From the NCBI GenBank assembly GCA_000499405.2, contig HG738137.1, forward strand, positions 27,897,756 through 27,961,755: 64,000 bases of DNA, in the 5' to 3' direction. The position numbers and the translations under genes are program-made. The first letter of the stretch is position 1. Each line of letters starts with the position of its first letter. Origin of the DNA: Onchocerca volvulus. Lineage: Eukaryota; Nematoda; Chromadorea; Rhabditida; Onchocercidae. The notes under the pieces were generated by a model. It was not told the DNA's origin. It did not search any database and saw only the letters and a list, made by a program, of their open reading frames with translations. Below are positions 32,710 to 46,829 of the stretch, in pieces.

Positions 32710-35700
32710 TTTTATTATCATCCATATTTTAAAAGTAAAATTTTCGATAAATTTTGGAACCATAGATTATTATTAATTCCTGTTATTGAATTCTTTGACT
32801 ATTAATTATTTAATTCCTTGGTTATTAATTTTCAGTTACTTATCATTTCCAAATGTAAATTTACACTTAATTCTTGATATTACTTTTTTATAACATTGAA
32901 TGTAATTTTGCTGTCGCCTAAAATGTCTTATAGTTTCTTTTTTTTTTTTTTTTTTTTCAATTTGATTACTGAAATTACTAAAAGACTTGCAGAAAGATTT
33001 GTCTTAGCAAACTCTTAAACTTAACCATCGCATAAAAATTAAATTTATGCTCCGAAGTTCCTTTTCTATTTCAATTTTTTATTTCAATTGCTAAAGTTGA
33101 GGAAGAAAGGAAAGAATGAGGAAATTTTTCTAAATTCCAGGCATAAAGACAAAGACACCACTATTTATTAATAATTAGCATCATTATTCTTAATTAATCA
33201 TCAATAAAGCATTATCACGATCATATTAATGCACCTGTTGATGATTATTGCGTAATTTCATGCCAAATTCAACCAAAAATTCAATAAAAAATTATGCAAT
33301 ACTATGCTATTTTAATTTGCTAACGAATCTTTTTCGATCAATTTATTAAATAAATTAAACTGGGAAATTTCATTTTATAATCCCTAATTTTCGTCATAAA
33401 ATTTGTGTTAAATATTTATAATCGAATGGAGTTTTTTTTTTTTTTTTTATTCTGGACTTTTTTTAATATTAAAACATAATTTTTCTTCGATATTATGATA
33501 TATAACAGTCTTTTTTTTCTTTTTCATAATAATAATGGCCCGAACAATTAAAAAGTATAATAGATTTGCCCGAATAAATATATCCTAAGTTTTCTGCAAG
33601 TTTAACACTTGAGCTAATGAACTTCCAAAATAATCACTTTTTTAAAATTTTACAAATTTTGTTTATTAAAAATTAGCTATAATGTTTCGTTTTATTTAAT
33701 TTTATTAAATGTTTTAGAAAAGAAAAATTTTTAAACAAATTAACTAATCATTACTATTTTCTACGATAATATTTCACAAACATGATAAATAGTTACACTG
33801 AAAAATCATTGGAAAGAAATCGTTTCATACTGATTGATTTTTGATATTTCATTTCAAATTTCAATTTTAATGTATATAATTTAAAATTATTGATATAAAA
33901 CAATTGATTATTTTTAATTTTATCGTATTTTAAACTTTTTTTGTTTTTGCTTCTCTATGAGAAATACAAGAGAAACGAATATGAATATTCATAAAAGTTA
34001 TTAATAAACATAAATGATAATTAATCATTTTCAAATATTTCATTTTATATCCTTTGTTTTTTTTTTCATACTTTACTATTTAAAATATCATTATTTTGGT
34101 TGAAATGATATTGCGAAAAATTCTTTATAATTCCTAAAAGAAATTTTTTGAAATTTCGTAATAAATTCAAAAAATGAAAAAAAAAGTCATAATTCTTCAT
34201 GAATCCATACACACTTATTTTAATTACTGCATGAAATTATATATTGGCAAAAAAAAAAAGAAATTAAAACATATAGAAAAGGCCGGAATAGAGAGAAAAT
34301 ATGGGAAGATTAATGATTTCAAATATCGATTGAGAAAATACAAATAATAAAATTCTAATATTTATGCAGAAAAAGATAAATTATATAAAGTGTAAACAAC
34401 GCTATTCATTTTTAATTCAATTAACATTTTATTTTTATTGCCTTTTTCTTCTATTTTCTCTCCTATTTTTGCTTAAATTTAATTTTCAATTATTATTTCA
34501 CAATAATAATTAAATTAATTAAATTTAAAAACAATTTTTCAATAATTATTTTTTTTTTTTTAATTCTTTCAAATATAAATTCTTTGCAACAAAATAATAT
34601 TTCTTCGTTGCATTATTATCCAATAATCAGATACATTTTGGCACACAAACAATTCTATTAGCCTATAATAATTAAGAATTTAATGTTACTAATTTCATCT
34701 TTTATAATTAATTTTATCTTATCACTTAAGACTTAATTGTTTACTATAATTCCACACAATTATTATCATTAAACTATTCGATCATACTAGTTATAATAAT
34801 TATTATAATGGTTTTTAATTTTTTTCATGAAAATTCAATTTAACTTGTTTGATCTTAGAATTGATTAGTTTTTCATTTAAATATAATTTGGTAACAAAAT
34901 TAGAATAATATAACGAATATTGGATATAAGTAATCACTGTAAATGATTATTGGATTACTTTATTACAATAATTAACACTATGAGTTGGAAATTAGGCACT
35001 TCAAAGTTTCGCAAATATCCCGAAATAGTTGATTTTTTCTATTAAATGGCAATTGTTGGTTTCACTGATATCAAAAAAATGATATCAAAAAGAAACATAT
35101 ATATTAAAAAAAATTTTTTTCTCGACTACATTTAGTTATTGTTTTATTGTTTTGCACAAATAAACTATTCATTTTTATTTTAATTTCATATTTTACTAAT
35201 TAATTTCTTTATATTTCTTTTTGTTTCTTTCGTTAAATTTTATTTTGTTGACGAAAATTTGGCTACATATGATTGTTTATTCATTCCTCCTTTAAATTTT
35301 ACGGCCTAACTTCTTCTTGGCCTTTTAGTTTTTTAGTTTTTATCAGATTGCGCCTGAAATCAACCTAAATTTAGAAAATCTTATGTATCTTATATTAAGT
35401 CTTCTATTCACAATACTATTTTAATGTTTTTTTTTTTCGTTTTTTTAATATCAGAAATAAATTCTATCCAGAGAAATAATAATCTGAAATACAATCTTAT
35501 GAATCGAAAATATTTAATTTAGCAGTTTTGCTTGGCCGTTAGGCATAATAATATATTTTGTTTTGGAATGTCTTTTATTATATTATTATAATTATAATTA
35601 TTATAATAACAATAATTATTATTTTTATTTTTATTATTATTGCTATTATTAATCACAAAATATGTTAAATTTATAGACTAAAATTTCATATCAAAGTTAT

Positions 35701-38700
35701 GATCATTAAATTATTTTTTATTCAAATTTAATTTGAAAATTCAATTACCATTTGCTTTTATTATTATTATTATTATTTATCGCTGTCAAAAATATTAAAA
35801 CTGTAGATTAAAATTTTACATTGAAATTTAAATTATTTCGGTCTTTAAACTATATTTTTATTCAAATTCAATATGAAAAATCAATTGGCATTTGCTCTTA
35901 TTATTATTTATAATTATTAAATATATTAAAACTGTCAATTAGAATTGTAAATTAAAATTTGATATTGATTATTAAATTATTTTTTACGCGAAATTTAACT
36001 TAAAGAATCAATTTAATTTTCAAAACATTTAAAAAAAATGAAATAAAAAAGAAATGAAGTATTTTAAAGTTTAACAATAATCATCGAGACAATTGTTCTA
36101 GATGAATGATGAAGAGAAGAGAAATTTTGTGCAGATAATTAATATCATAAAAAAATTGAAAGGAAGGAGAAAAATTGAAGTTTTATATTTTAAACATTTT
36201 TCGAATCGTTGAATTTCAATCCTTTATTATTCCCCAATGAATTATAAACAAATGGAAGTAATTTGGAATGTGAAAAGCAAAAATGGAAACAAAATTGACG
36301 AAATTTATAAGAATAAGTTTTTATCCTTGGAGACAATATAAAAAAGAATTGGTAGATAAAAATGGAAGAAGAAAAGGAACTGAAAATAAAAAAGAAAAAA
36401 CGATAGATTTTTCGTTTCATTTTTTTTTCATTTGAAAGAAATTTAAGACAAAACAAGGGAGAAACGAAGTAAATAAAGGCAGTTTTGTTAACTTTTAGAG
36501 TGAAAGATTTCATTAAATAATAGGAAAAACTTAGCTAAGCTTGTGATAGCTTTTAAAACTATTGAATTTTAATAATTTTTTGTTTCATTGAACAAAATGA
36601 CAACTGACGTTGTCATGAGATTTAAGAAGTGTAAGATAGCAAAGATTGGTTAAATTCTGATAAATTAATAATTTAAAAAAAAAAATTTATAAACAAAGTT
36701 AATGTTTGTGAATTTGGCAATCACTTTCATTATAGTCTACAGTTGACTTTAGTCCTAATCACCAATTGATTAGTTACTTGTTAATCTTGTCAAATTTAGT
36801 GAATCAATTATTTCTTAATTGGTTTAATTAATTGGAAATAAGATTTAATTTTGAAATTTAAAATGACTAATGCAAGTCAATTTGATGAAAATTATTTCTT
36901 ATTCATTCTTTTCCATCTCACAAACTATTTTGCTATAAATTAAAAAAAAAAAAAAAAAAATGGCCATTAATAAAAAACTCCATCTATCTTTCTGAATTTT
37001 GGCAAATTATAAAATTATTTAATTAATGAATGAATGAAATATTGTTGAAATTAATAACAATAATCTACATTGTTAGATTGATATTTATAAAAGTATATTT
37101 TGAAATTTGCCTACAAAAGTTCTAAATGTTCCAATTATTTCAACTAAATGTGAAAAAAGTTTTCCGATAGAAAAGAAAGTATCAAAGATTAAAAAGGTTG
37201 TTGCAAAATAGAAAAAAAAAAAATTACTGTAGGGTAATTCAATTTGTTTTCTCTTTTCTCCAATTTTTTTTTTTCAATCTTTTTTCAACCTTATTCTTAT
37301 AAGAATTTGATTTTTTTTCCTTGGCTTAATTTGCTGTCCTTGGCTTATTTTGTCATTTTTTTTTCTTACTTATAAAATCAGTGTTTTTTTTTTTTTTTTT
37401 AAATCTATACTTCGTTTTTTTCCCTTCCCTTTTAAGTCCTCTTCTTCATTCCTTCGTTATTTAAATTCTTATTTGAAACAATAATAACTTCCATTTCCAT
37501 TCTTCTATCTTCTTCATTTTTTTTCCTTTTTTAATTTCCTAATCGATTCATTTAAAATCCGATTTAGCAATTGTTTAAACTATTTGGTTTGAATTTATTC
37601 TTTTTGCTTATCACTGAATAGGAATCACTTTTAGTACAAGTTAAAACCTCTTTAAATAAATTTTTGGAAGAAATAGAATTGGAAATCTTGAATATTTTAT
37701 TTTAGTTATAACTTTTTGCACGATGCCATGATCTTTTCAAATCATTTTATTATATTTCGTTTACTCAAACATAACATAAGTGCATGAAAAAAATTGATTG
37801 GTTTAAATTTAATGATTAGATTAAATTCTGTGCCTAATATAGCTACTATGATAAGTTTATATTTTCAGAATAATCAAAATATTATCATTTCTAGCGCAAA
37901 AAGCAATCCGACTGATCGGATGATCCCAAATAAAATCTAGTATCGATCCATTATATCTTTATATGTGATGATTGATAATAATATTCGATCATTAATTACC
38001 GATCGTTGCTTAAAATATATTGCTAAAAAATATAGTCACATTGTTAAAAAAAAAAAAAAAAAAAAAACCGGAGACATTAAAAAAAATACCGGGAAAAAAT
38101 TGCCGGAATCAGAAGGATGATGGAAAAATTGATTTGATCAATATTCATAAAAAATGATGCGATAATTGAATGGATAGATCTAATTAGCATGTGTGATTTT
38201 GCATATTTTAATTAATTTTAATCGCTAATTTCTTCCAAGTCTTCCATGGCGAATAATTGTTGCTTAATCTTTTTTTTTTTTTAATGTATTGTTTATTTAT
38301 CATAACTTTATTATTTGACAATTTTTTGATAAATCTTTTCTCTTAAAAAGTTTAAATTTCCAACTTTTTTTGAAAAAAAAAATCTCCTTATAAAGGAAAA
38401 CTTTATTCAATAATATTGAAGCATCTAATTTCGCATCAAATTATACAAAATTAAAATTTGTTATTATAAAAACTTCAAATCATATATACAAAGCAAATCT
38501 TCCGCATCAAATAAAAAATCAAAAAAATTGTAAAGAAAAATTTTTAATAAAAAATGAATCGTCTAATTTTATGATTGATATTTAAATGTAAAATTTCATC
38601 GTAAAATTTTCAATATTTTCTTCCATCTATAATTATACAATCAGCATGAAATCGATATTCAAATTCTTTGAAGATCATAATATATTATATAGCTTATTTA

Positions 38701-40000
38701 CAATTTCAAATTCTTCTCATAATAGTGTAGATGATTTCAATTTTTTAGAATTTAAAATAAATAATTGGATAGTTAAATCCAAAATAAAATTTAAAAAAGG
38801 AATTTTTATTTTTTGCTTTAAATTTGATAAATTGTGTGATACGTTTAATCTTTCCTACTTTTTAAGTAGTACAAATAACGATTATTTATTCTACTTTTTT
38901 TTTTTTTTTTTTATTTCATCTCTAACAATTCATATGTATATGCAACATTGTAGTTCCAAAATAATTGAATAAAAATTTAATTAGCAAATCAGTATGGATT
39001 GGAATAGAATAAAGGAAATGAAGTGACGCAAAAAGTTTGTCATTAGGAATGTTTATTGAATTTCCTGCAAAATCGTAAATACCTCAATTTCAAGTTCTAA
39101 GCAGTTTTAAAATATAAAAAAAATTTGATAATGAATTTTACTTGATTAATAAATTAACATGGATGATAATGCACTTCACTTCATTAACAAATTAACATGA
39201 AAAGGAATAGGAAAAAGAAAATAAATGGATTAAAAAAGATTATCGGAATATTTTTTTTTGAAAAATATTTATTAAATTTACTGTTCAATTGCAAATTTTC
39301 TTACGAGACAATCATTTTATAGCAAAAAAATAAAAAAAAAAGGGAAAAAACATGGAAAAGAAAAGAATCATTTTTCTTTGTTGCTTTTTGATTTTTTAAC
39401 TTTTTTTCCTCATTTTTTAAAAATTTAAACATTATTTACTGATTATCATCTTTCTTCAACTTTTCAAAATAAAAGTTTTGTTGCCCAAAAAAGAGAGAGA
39501 AAGAGAGACAGAAGAAGGAATGTTCCAATTTTGACTACATAGATGTTAATAAATCATGATGAAAACAAAAAAAAAAAAAAGAAAAAAAACTGAAGAAATA
39601 AATCTCTTCCTTTCTCCCTTTCTCTTTCTCTCTCTCTTCCTTCCTCCCCCTGTTCTTATCTATATAATGGCCTAAAATTTGTTTTCAGAGGAACATTTTC
39701 GCATAAAGAATAGATATATTTTAACAAGAGGGTTATTTTTGATCTTTGTCCTTTTTTCGGTTTATCAAATATTCTTGTTGTAAATAATATTTTGATTAAA
39801 TTATGATAATTTCATTCTTTATCTAATTATTGCTATAATTAATGACTAAAAATGAAAGAAATAGAATGAAGTTATCCATTTCGTTTCCCTTTCTTTACTT
39901 ATAATAGTCATTATTTTCAATATGAAATTAATTACGAAAAATTCGTTGATAAAATAATATTATATCGATAATACAATACTCTTAAACGTATGTTTAGACG
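32710..40000. other. gene-poor, very AT-rich stretch with homopolymer tracts
   Basis: Poly-T or poly-A runs of 15 or more occur near 32940, 33430, 36945, 37385, 38047 and 38897. Purine and pyrimidine simple repeats (GAGA, TTCC) lie at 39493-39515 and 39600-39652. A 108-codon frame at 38646-38972 is Phe/Asn/Ile-rich, runs through the T-tract and has no splice or homology support. No gene is called. Confidence 0.5.
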
Positions 40001-40054
40001 TATCTTAAATTTATGTCAGACGTATCTCAAATATATCTCAAAAATATCTTAAAT

Positions 40055-40352
40055 GTATTTTACGCTTAAATATTTTCATTCCGAGATATTATTAAATATT
40101 TACACTTGAAGTCAACATACGTGTCCTGAACGTGTCTTACGCTCAAACATTTCATTCCAGCAGCATTATTCAATATTTATGCTTAAAGTAATAAAAATAT
40201 TTTTGCACATTTTCATGATTCTGCGAAACATTTATATTCTCAAACAATACATTTCGCCTTCTCCAACTATTTACGTTTAAACGTGTAATTCTAGCGGTTT
40301 TATCAAATTTTTACGTTTAAACGTGTAATTCTAACGGTTTTATCAAATTTTT
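40055..40352 (+). repeat. short tandem repeats with TTTACGTTTAAACGTGTAATTC
   Basis: The strongest pair is a near-exact ~50-bp direct repeat, about 40270-40308 and 40309-40352: ATTTTTACGTTTAAACGTGT followed by AATTCTA(G/A)CGGTTTTATC. Upstream, TTACGCTTAAA-ATTTTCATTCC (about 40060) and TTACGCTCAAACATTTCATTCC (about 40138) form a second diverged pair of about 80 bp. GTTTAAAC is palindromic. Confidence 0.6.
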
Positions 40353-40359
40353 ACTCTAC

Positions 40360-43300
40360 AAATATGTCATTCTCACAACATCATGACATACGTTTCATTT
40401 AAAAAAAAAAAAAGAAAAAAGCCAGTAATAAAATTTATATAAAAAAAAAATACGTTAAATTATGCATGAAAGAAATCATCAATCATTCTTCTTGCTTCTA
40501 AATGTTATATTAGTAAAATAAAACGTTAAAAAAAAGAAAATTTTCTAATATAGTTAAAAAATTCCCACATACTTAGGAAAAATTTCCCAAACTTTTTAAA
40601 AATTCCATTTGTTCGTCTTTCTTTCATTTTAATAATTATTATTTTGATTTGAAAGAGAGAGGAAAAAAAAGAACGATTTAATTATTTCTATTATATTTGC
40701 GTTTATAAACAATTCCTTTTTTTTTTTTTTTTAGCGAACAAAACTGAAAATTTTTGCTTCAACAAAGAAAAAAATCTGTCGATACTGTAGCAAAAATGAA
40801 TTCCAACTTTATAAGCTGAATATTATTAATGAAATGAAAGATGGAATCGAAGAAGTTTTTTTTTCTTCTTTCATGCATACATTATAATTCAATTAGGTCA
40901 AATATTATATGCATAGAAAGTAAATTTTTAAAACTTTTAAAAAATAAAGAAAAAAAATTTTAAGAATTAAAGAAAAAGAAAAGGATAAGAAAGTAATTTT
41001 ATTACAAGTAATCAATTTATTAAATAATTAGTAAGAATTTTCGAAAGTTAAGTTTATAGGTATTAATTAAATTAATAAACATTTTTTTGTAATCTTTTTT
41101 ACCTTCTTTTTTACAAATTCGAAAATTTCATTGCACAATATTTTGTTCTCTTCAAAAAGTTAAGAAATAATTTCTAAAGAAATCTTTTATTATCATTCTA
41201 TCCTATCATTCTTTTCATCAATATTTTTGAAAGTTTAAAATTTGAAATTTATTTAATAAATTAATCAATGTTTGTTAGATATATTTAATCCATTAAATTC
41301 ATTAATTATGCTCAATTCTATTATTTATTAATGTGTTTGTGCCAATTTCGACAATAACAGTTACTTTTTGCAATCATTTTTGCATTATTTCACTGAGCAA
41401 AAATATTTCCATTTTCTTTCTAATCTATAAATTTGATATTTTTATTAAAAAAATTCCGAACTTTTCACTTCAATTTATTTCAAATCCTTTTTTTGCAACA
41501 TATTATCACATATGTTCAATCATAATAATGCATTTTCATATTATTTTAGGTATTAAAAAAATGGAAATTCATTTATAATAAGTAAACCACTTATTAAATG
41601 AAAATAAAAATATACAATTATCAAAAATATAATAATTAATAAGTAGCGTTTATAATTAATATGATTAATGTTTTGTAATTTAAGAAAAATTTCAGAAAAA
41701 ATTTCATTAGAAAAACTTCTCTTTTTTTTTCATTTCTTATAAATAAATTAATCCTTCAGATAATCATTTTCAATATCGTCTATAATTATAAAAAAAATAA
41801 TCGCTTAAATAGAATTATCCTTCAATATATATTTTTTTATCCAAAAATATAATGATTATTATCGGATTATTTTTAAAAATGGCTGAATTGTTATTTAATT
41901 AATTATAATTGAAATTATAATACTTTCAAATAGAATTATATTAGAAAAGAAGAAATTGCAAATTTGTGATTTGTTTTGAATATTAAAAATTGTTATATTT
42001 AACTGTTTCAGATTGTGTTTATTTTGAAATTCCTTCAGATTCCTTTTATTTTACCAACATTATATTATATTGGTATCATTTATATTTCGTTAAATATGTC
42101 AAAAAAAAAACTTCCTTCTCAACTTTGACCTTGTATTGGTAAAATTCATTATTGAATATGCTGAAAACTTTCTTTCCAACTTTAACCTCATATTTATAAA
42201 ACAAAAGAATATCATTCTATCTTTTTATCTCTTTTTATTTGAAATAAAAATGAAAATACTTGAATTTCTATATATCATATACGCTTATTTACATAACACA
42301 ATTATAATATTATTCATTATTTTCGTTGAAAAAATAATAACCATTAATTTTTTCAAAATATATTATTTGTTAGTATTTCATTATTACATTTCGAAATGAA
42401 TTATAATTTCAATCATACATAATTATTTCTTCTTGAAGAATTTATTTTTGTCTTTTCTTTTTTTGAATATTGATATTTCTAGAAAATATTATTTATAATT
42501 TGTATGAAAATAAATATTAGTATCAGAAAAATAAAATTTTTCTCTTTTTTTTCTTCATTTTCATTTTCAAAAACAAAAAAGAAAAAATGATAGAAATGAG
42601 AAGATGAAGTTATAAAGAAAAAAAGAAAAAATGATGATGATAATAATAAGCATTGCGAATATCAATATGTCATTGAATAAAAAAATCAATTTATATATTC
42701 GAAATAGATTTTTTTTTTTTTTTTAATTTGAAATGATAGTTATATCGAAATAATGCTTCCTTTTCTCTTATCTATCTCTTTTTATATTCATTTTAATATA
42801 AGCATTTTTCCCAGTTTTGATCAATTTTCTCTTCCAAAAAGAGGAAGTAATTAGAAAACTAATTAAGGATCAATGAAAGAAGAAAAAAAAAGAGAGAAAG
42901 AGAGAGAGAAAGAAATAAAAGAATTGAATTGTGATTGTGATTAAAGTTGTAAAAAATGACTTCCATTTTCCGATATTTATCCAAAAACTTTAATTGCTAA
43001 TTTTCAAATTTTAACTTGTTTCACGATAAAAAAGAAAATGAAGAAACTGGAAAAATAAAACATTATGGTCATCTTTCAGAGAAAAAAAAAATTATTTTCT
43101 TCCAATTTTCTTTTTCAAACTGTCATTTTTTAAAATCATTTCATTTCAAATTTAAAAAATTCATTTCTTGATTAGGAGAGTTTGAGAAAAACAATGAATA
43201 TCAAAATCATTTATCACAATAATTTATTATTATCATGTCATGTATATTTAAACTGAAAAAAAAGAAAAAAAAAGATGTAATTTATGATGTCATTTAAAGT

Positions 43301-44640
43301 CACTACTATAAGATAGAGTTTTTTAAGGTGAGAAAAAAATGAATGATCTAAAAAAAAAAGCTAATAAAAAAATATATCGATAAGTTTCTCCTCTTTTTTG
43401 TTTCAAAAAAAAAGAGCGAACCTCAAAATTGTAACGCTAAGGATTTCAACGATATGTGAAATATCTGATGTGACAGATGAAAAAAAAAAAGTTTTTTTTT
43501 TGAAGGTACATTTCCGAAGTTAGTTACTGGACAAATCAAAAATATTCCATTATTTTCTCTCAATATTGTTCTCGTTGTTACAATTCGAGAAATGCTGCAT
43601 TATAGCTTTTTTTTTTTTTCAAGTTGATATTTCAGTTTCCGATGCAATTTCTCAGTTTTTTTTTCTTGACTTATTCTGAAAATAGTTTATTTCAATTTCA
43701 AACTTCGATTCGCCGAATTATGAATTATGCAACATTTCTTCCTATGGCAAAAAGAAAACTTTTTCAAAGATCTAATGTTCCATAAATTCGTTTACTATTA
43801 TTAGAAAGCAGTTGCTTAGTTAGTATGTATCTGTAGAATTTTTATTTGAAATATTTTCATCATTCAATTCAAAAATGTAATTTAAAATTTTATCCTCTAA
43901 AATTGTGAATAGAAAATTGGTTTAACTAACTAATTTTCTTCAATTACAATATTCAAATAAACAAATAATTAAATTGAAATTTTCTCCTTAGCTATAAAAT
44001 AAATTGAAAAATTTCTTCTAATCCAAGAAAATATACAATTATTTTTTTTTAAACCGTTGAGTTCTTTTTTTTTCTATGCGAAAATAGCAAATTGAAATTT
44101 TGTTAAATGTTGAATATATTAACGTATGAATGGCATATCATTCACGTATTACTTACGTCAATATATTATGTATAATGCGTTGTTTGGAAATTGCCAATAT
44201 CTTCTTTCTTTCTTAAAATTTCAGGAAAAAGAAAATAAAATGAATCAGTTTGAAGGAAATATATGAAAATTTTGGTAACTTCGAAAAAATTTTAACCTTT
44301 TTTTGCATTAATTCTCTTAGCATCATTATTTTTGACTAAGATTTTATATCAGAAAGATTAAATGATGAATAATTTTACCAAATAATTAGTGAAATTTTAA
44401 ATTTTCAAGCAATTTCCAACTTTTTCCAATCCTATTTCATCAGTTGATCAGATGAAATGGTTGATAAAATGTTCGATTTTAATAATTAGTAATAATTAAA
44501 TAAGAAAACATATTTTAGATAGACAGAATATTATAAAATACAAGAAAAGTGATATATCCTTGAAATTTCACGAAATTGCAATCAACGTAAAACTGCATAT
44601 ATATTTCATTTACATTCAGTTCATTTGAAATAAATTTGAT
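40360..44640. other. AT-rich DNA, no gene seen
   Basis: Frames such as 41333-41578 and 42136-42399 are Phe/Ile/Asn/Lys-rich and lack splice or start context. Simple purine repeats lie at 42889-42918. Confidence 0.5.
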
Positions 44641-44725
44641 TTCATTAATTTATTTTATATATTGCACTTTCTTCTAGTAAATTACGAATATTTTTTGAAA
44701 TATTTCCGGGAAAGTGCAAAGTATT

Positions 44726-44884
44726 CGTAAAATTATCAGCCATTTTTTCGGATACTTCAAAGTATGTCGTAAAATTATCAGCCATTTTTTCGGATACTTC
44801 AAAGTATGTCGTAAAATTATCAGTCACTTTTTCGGATACTTCAAAGTATGTCGTAAAATTATCAGTCACTTTTTCGGATACTTC
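44726..44884. repeat. 42-bp minisatellite, four copies, open on both strands
   Basis: Copies start at 44726, 44768, 44810 and 44852 (last one truncated). Copies 1 and 2 are identical. Copies 3 and 4 share two substitutions, C to T and T to C, three bases apart. Because 42 is a multiple of 3 the array encodes 14-residue repeats either way: KIISHFFGYFKVCR in the plus frame (44714-44908) or FEVSEKMADNFTTY in the minus frame (44887-44645). No splice sites or signals decide whether either is translated. Confidence 0.85.
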
Positions 44885-45747
44885 CATACTAAATGTAAGT
44901 ACATGTAATGATCAAATTTCAAATTTTTCATAACAACAACTACTGACTAATCTTCAGTTTATTAGGAAAAATAAAACTAAAAATAGGGACTTAATTTATG
45001 TCGGCATATGAGCAATAATTCTTTGAATTTATTTCCCATGCATGATTTTTGCTCTTTTCATTCATTAATCTTATGACAAAGTATTCCTTACTTAACACCT
45101 TTTTCAATTCTTTATTATATTTACATAGCATTTTGTCAGAAATTTCAATCATATGATGATTTTTTTCTTTTGATTATTAAACTCGAGAATTCTCGATATC
45201 TATCTTTTTTTTCTGATAAGATAAACCATTATTTGGTCAAAAGTTTGCTTCTTTTCACTTTTCTCTTCTTACTAGTTGATTTTTATTAATCAGTTATTGT
45301 AAAACTATTTTCATTTCATGTATTTTATTTATTATTGCTCATTTAATCTATTTCAAAAAGTTAGAACTTCAAAATTATATATACCATATTTTATCGCTAT
45401 TTAAATAAATTCTAGCAAAATTATCGTTTTTTTTTCTTTTTTTTCTCAGTTATGATTCAAGGTAAAAGGAAGGGAAGAAAAGTTCCATTTGTCAAAAAGA
45501 AATAATTAAACAACCATTGATATTCTTGCAAAATAATATCAAATGACGTTTCGTAAATTTTTGCGAAAATATTACTTCCTTGTTCCCTTCTTTTCTTTTT
45601 TTTCCATTTGCCAAATTTTGTTTTTATAGCTTTTCTATTTCTTTTCTAGATAATTCAATAAGTTTCAACTCTTTTGATTATTTCGAAAAACTCACCCAAA
45701 TAGTTTAATTAAAAAGTGAACAAAGTAAACAGGTAGCTTACTAATGG

Positions 45748-45783
<36 letters not shown>

Positions 45784-45785
45784 AC
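45748..45785 (+). repeat. (TA)n microsatellite
   Basis: Uninterrupted TA dinucleotides of about 30 bases, ending in TATGTATAC. Confidence 0.9.
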
Positions 45786-46210
45786 GATGAATCAATTTTG
45801 TCAAGTTTAAATCGAAATTTGCATTTCAGTTACTAAAAAAAGGGTTTAAATAAAAAATTTAATAACTTCGATAACCGCAGTGATTTCTTCATTTCTTTAC
45901 ACATATATAAATATATATAAATGGTTGAATGTGTATGAATAACTTTTCTCAAACTTTAATTCCAATTTATAATTCATTTTCTAACTAATTTTAATCTTTG
46001 GAAATTAAATTTTGGTTACTAATTGAAAAAATATTGCTTTATTTGTAAAAATTAGAAAATAAATTAAACTGAGTTTTGATTTATGATAAGAAAATGCTAT
46101 AAGAGTTTCTTTTTTCAATTCATAATCATTTGTTCATGGAATTAATAGTTGTTGTTGTTGTTCTGTAAGTGATTTACGTGAAAAAAACTGATTTCTTCGA
46201 TGACTCATTT

Positions 46211-46328
46211 CAAATACGCGCCTATTCGAATGCAACGTTGTCTCAAAATTTCACAGCAAATCGGTGAAGATCGTTCAGAGATTTAAGATTTAGAACAACG
46301 AACATTTGCATTTTAATTTCTACAGATG
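46211..46328 (+). mobile_element. Helitron subterminal fragment, inverted relative to the others
   Basis: The reverse complement carries the same module order as 10675-10930 and 27045-27190: AAATGTTCGTTGTTC, AAATCTTAAATCTC, a TTTGAAATTTTGA-like segment, AACGTTGCATTCGAATA and GGCGCGTAT. No CTAG end or coding remnant is attached, so it is a solo fragment. Confidence 0.6.
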
Positions 46329-46829
46329 AAAAATAAACAATTTATGTGAAGAAAATTGATTGCTTCAACGATTTTTTGAAAATAATTGACCGTTTCTATT
46401 GTTTTATTTCATTATACGATATATGTGTGATATATGAAAAAAGATATGTGTGAAAAATAATTTAGTAAAATTGTTGCATTTTTTCTTTTTTTTTTTTTGT
46501 TTTATTTATCCATTTAATCAAATAACTTTAAAGATAAATATTCATTTCATCATTTTCTTTAAAAGATTAATTGGGTAAAAATAAAATAAATTTAAATTTG
46601 GGTAAATATAATATATTTACCCAAATTCAATTTTCCTGATTAATTTCCTAGTCTATGATTTAGTCGAATGATTTTCCATTACTTTTGTGTCTAGTGGAGA
46701 AAATTTATTGATGTTGATTAAACAAATGGTTACGCCTGCCTCTTCTTGCTTCCAGTAATTTTCAAGATTGATTCCAATGAATGTCTTCTTACTTTATTTT
46801 GCTTTCAACTTATTTTACCCGCATCTTTA

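Noticed and set aside
38646..38972. 108-codon plus-strand frame
   Set aside because: Phe/Asn/Ile-rich and runs through a T18 tract as poly-Phe; typical of noise in AT-rich DNA.
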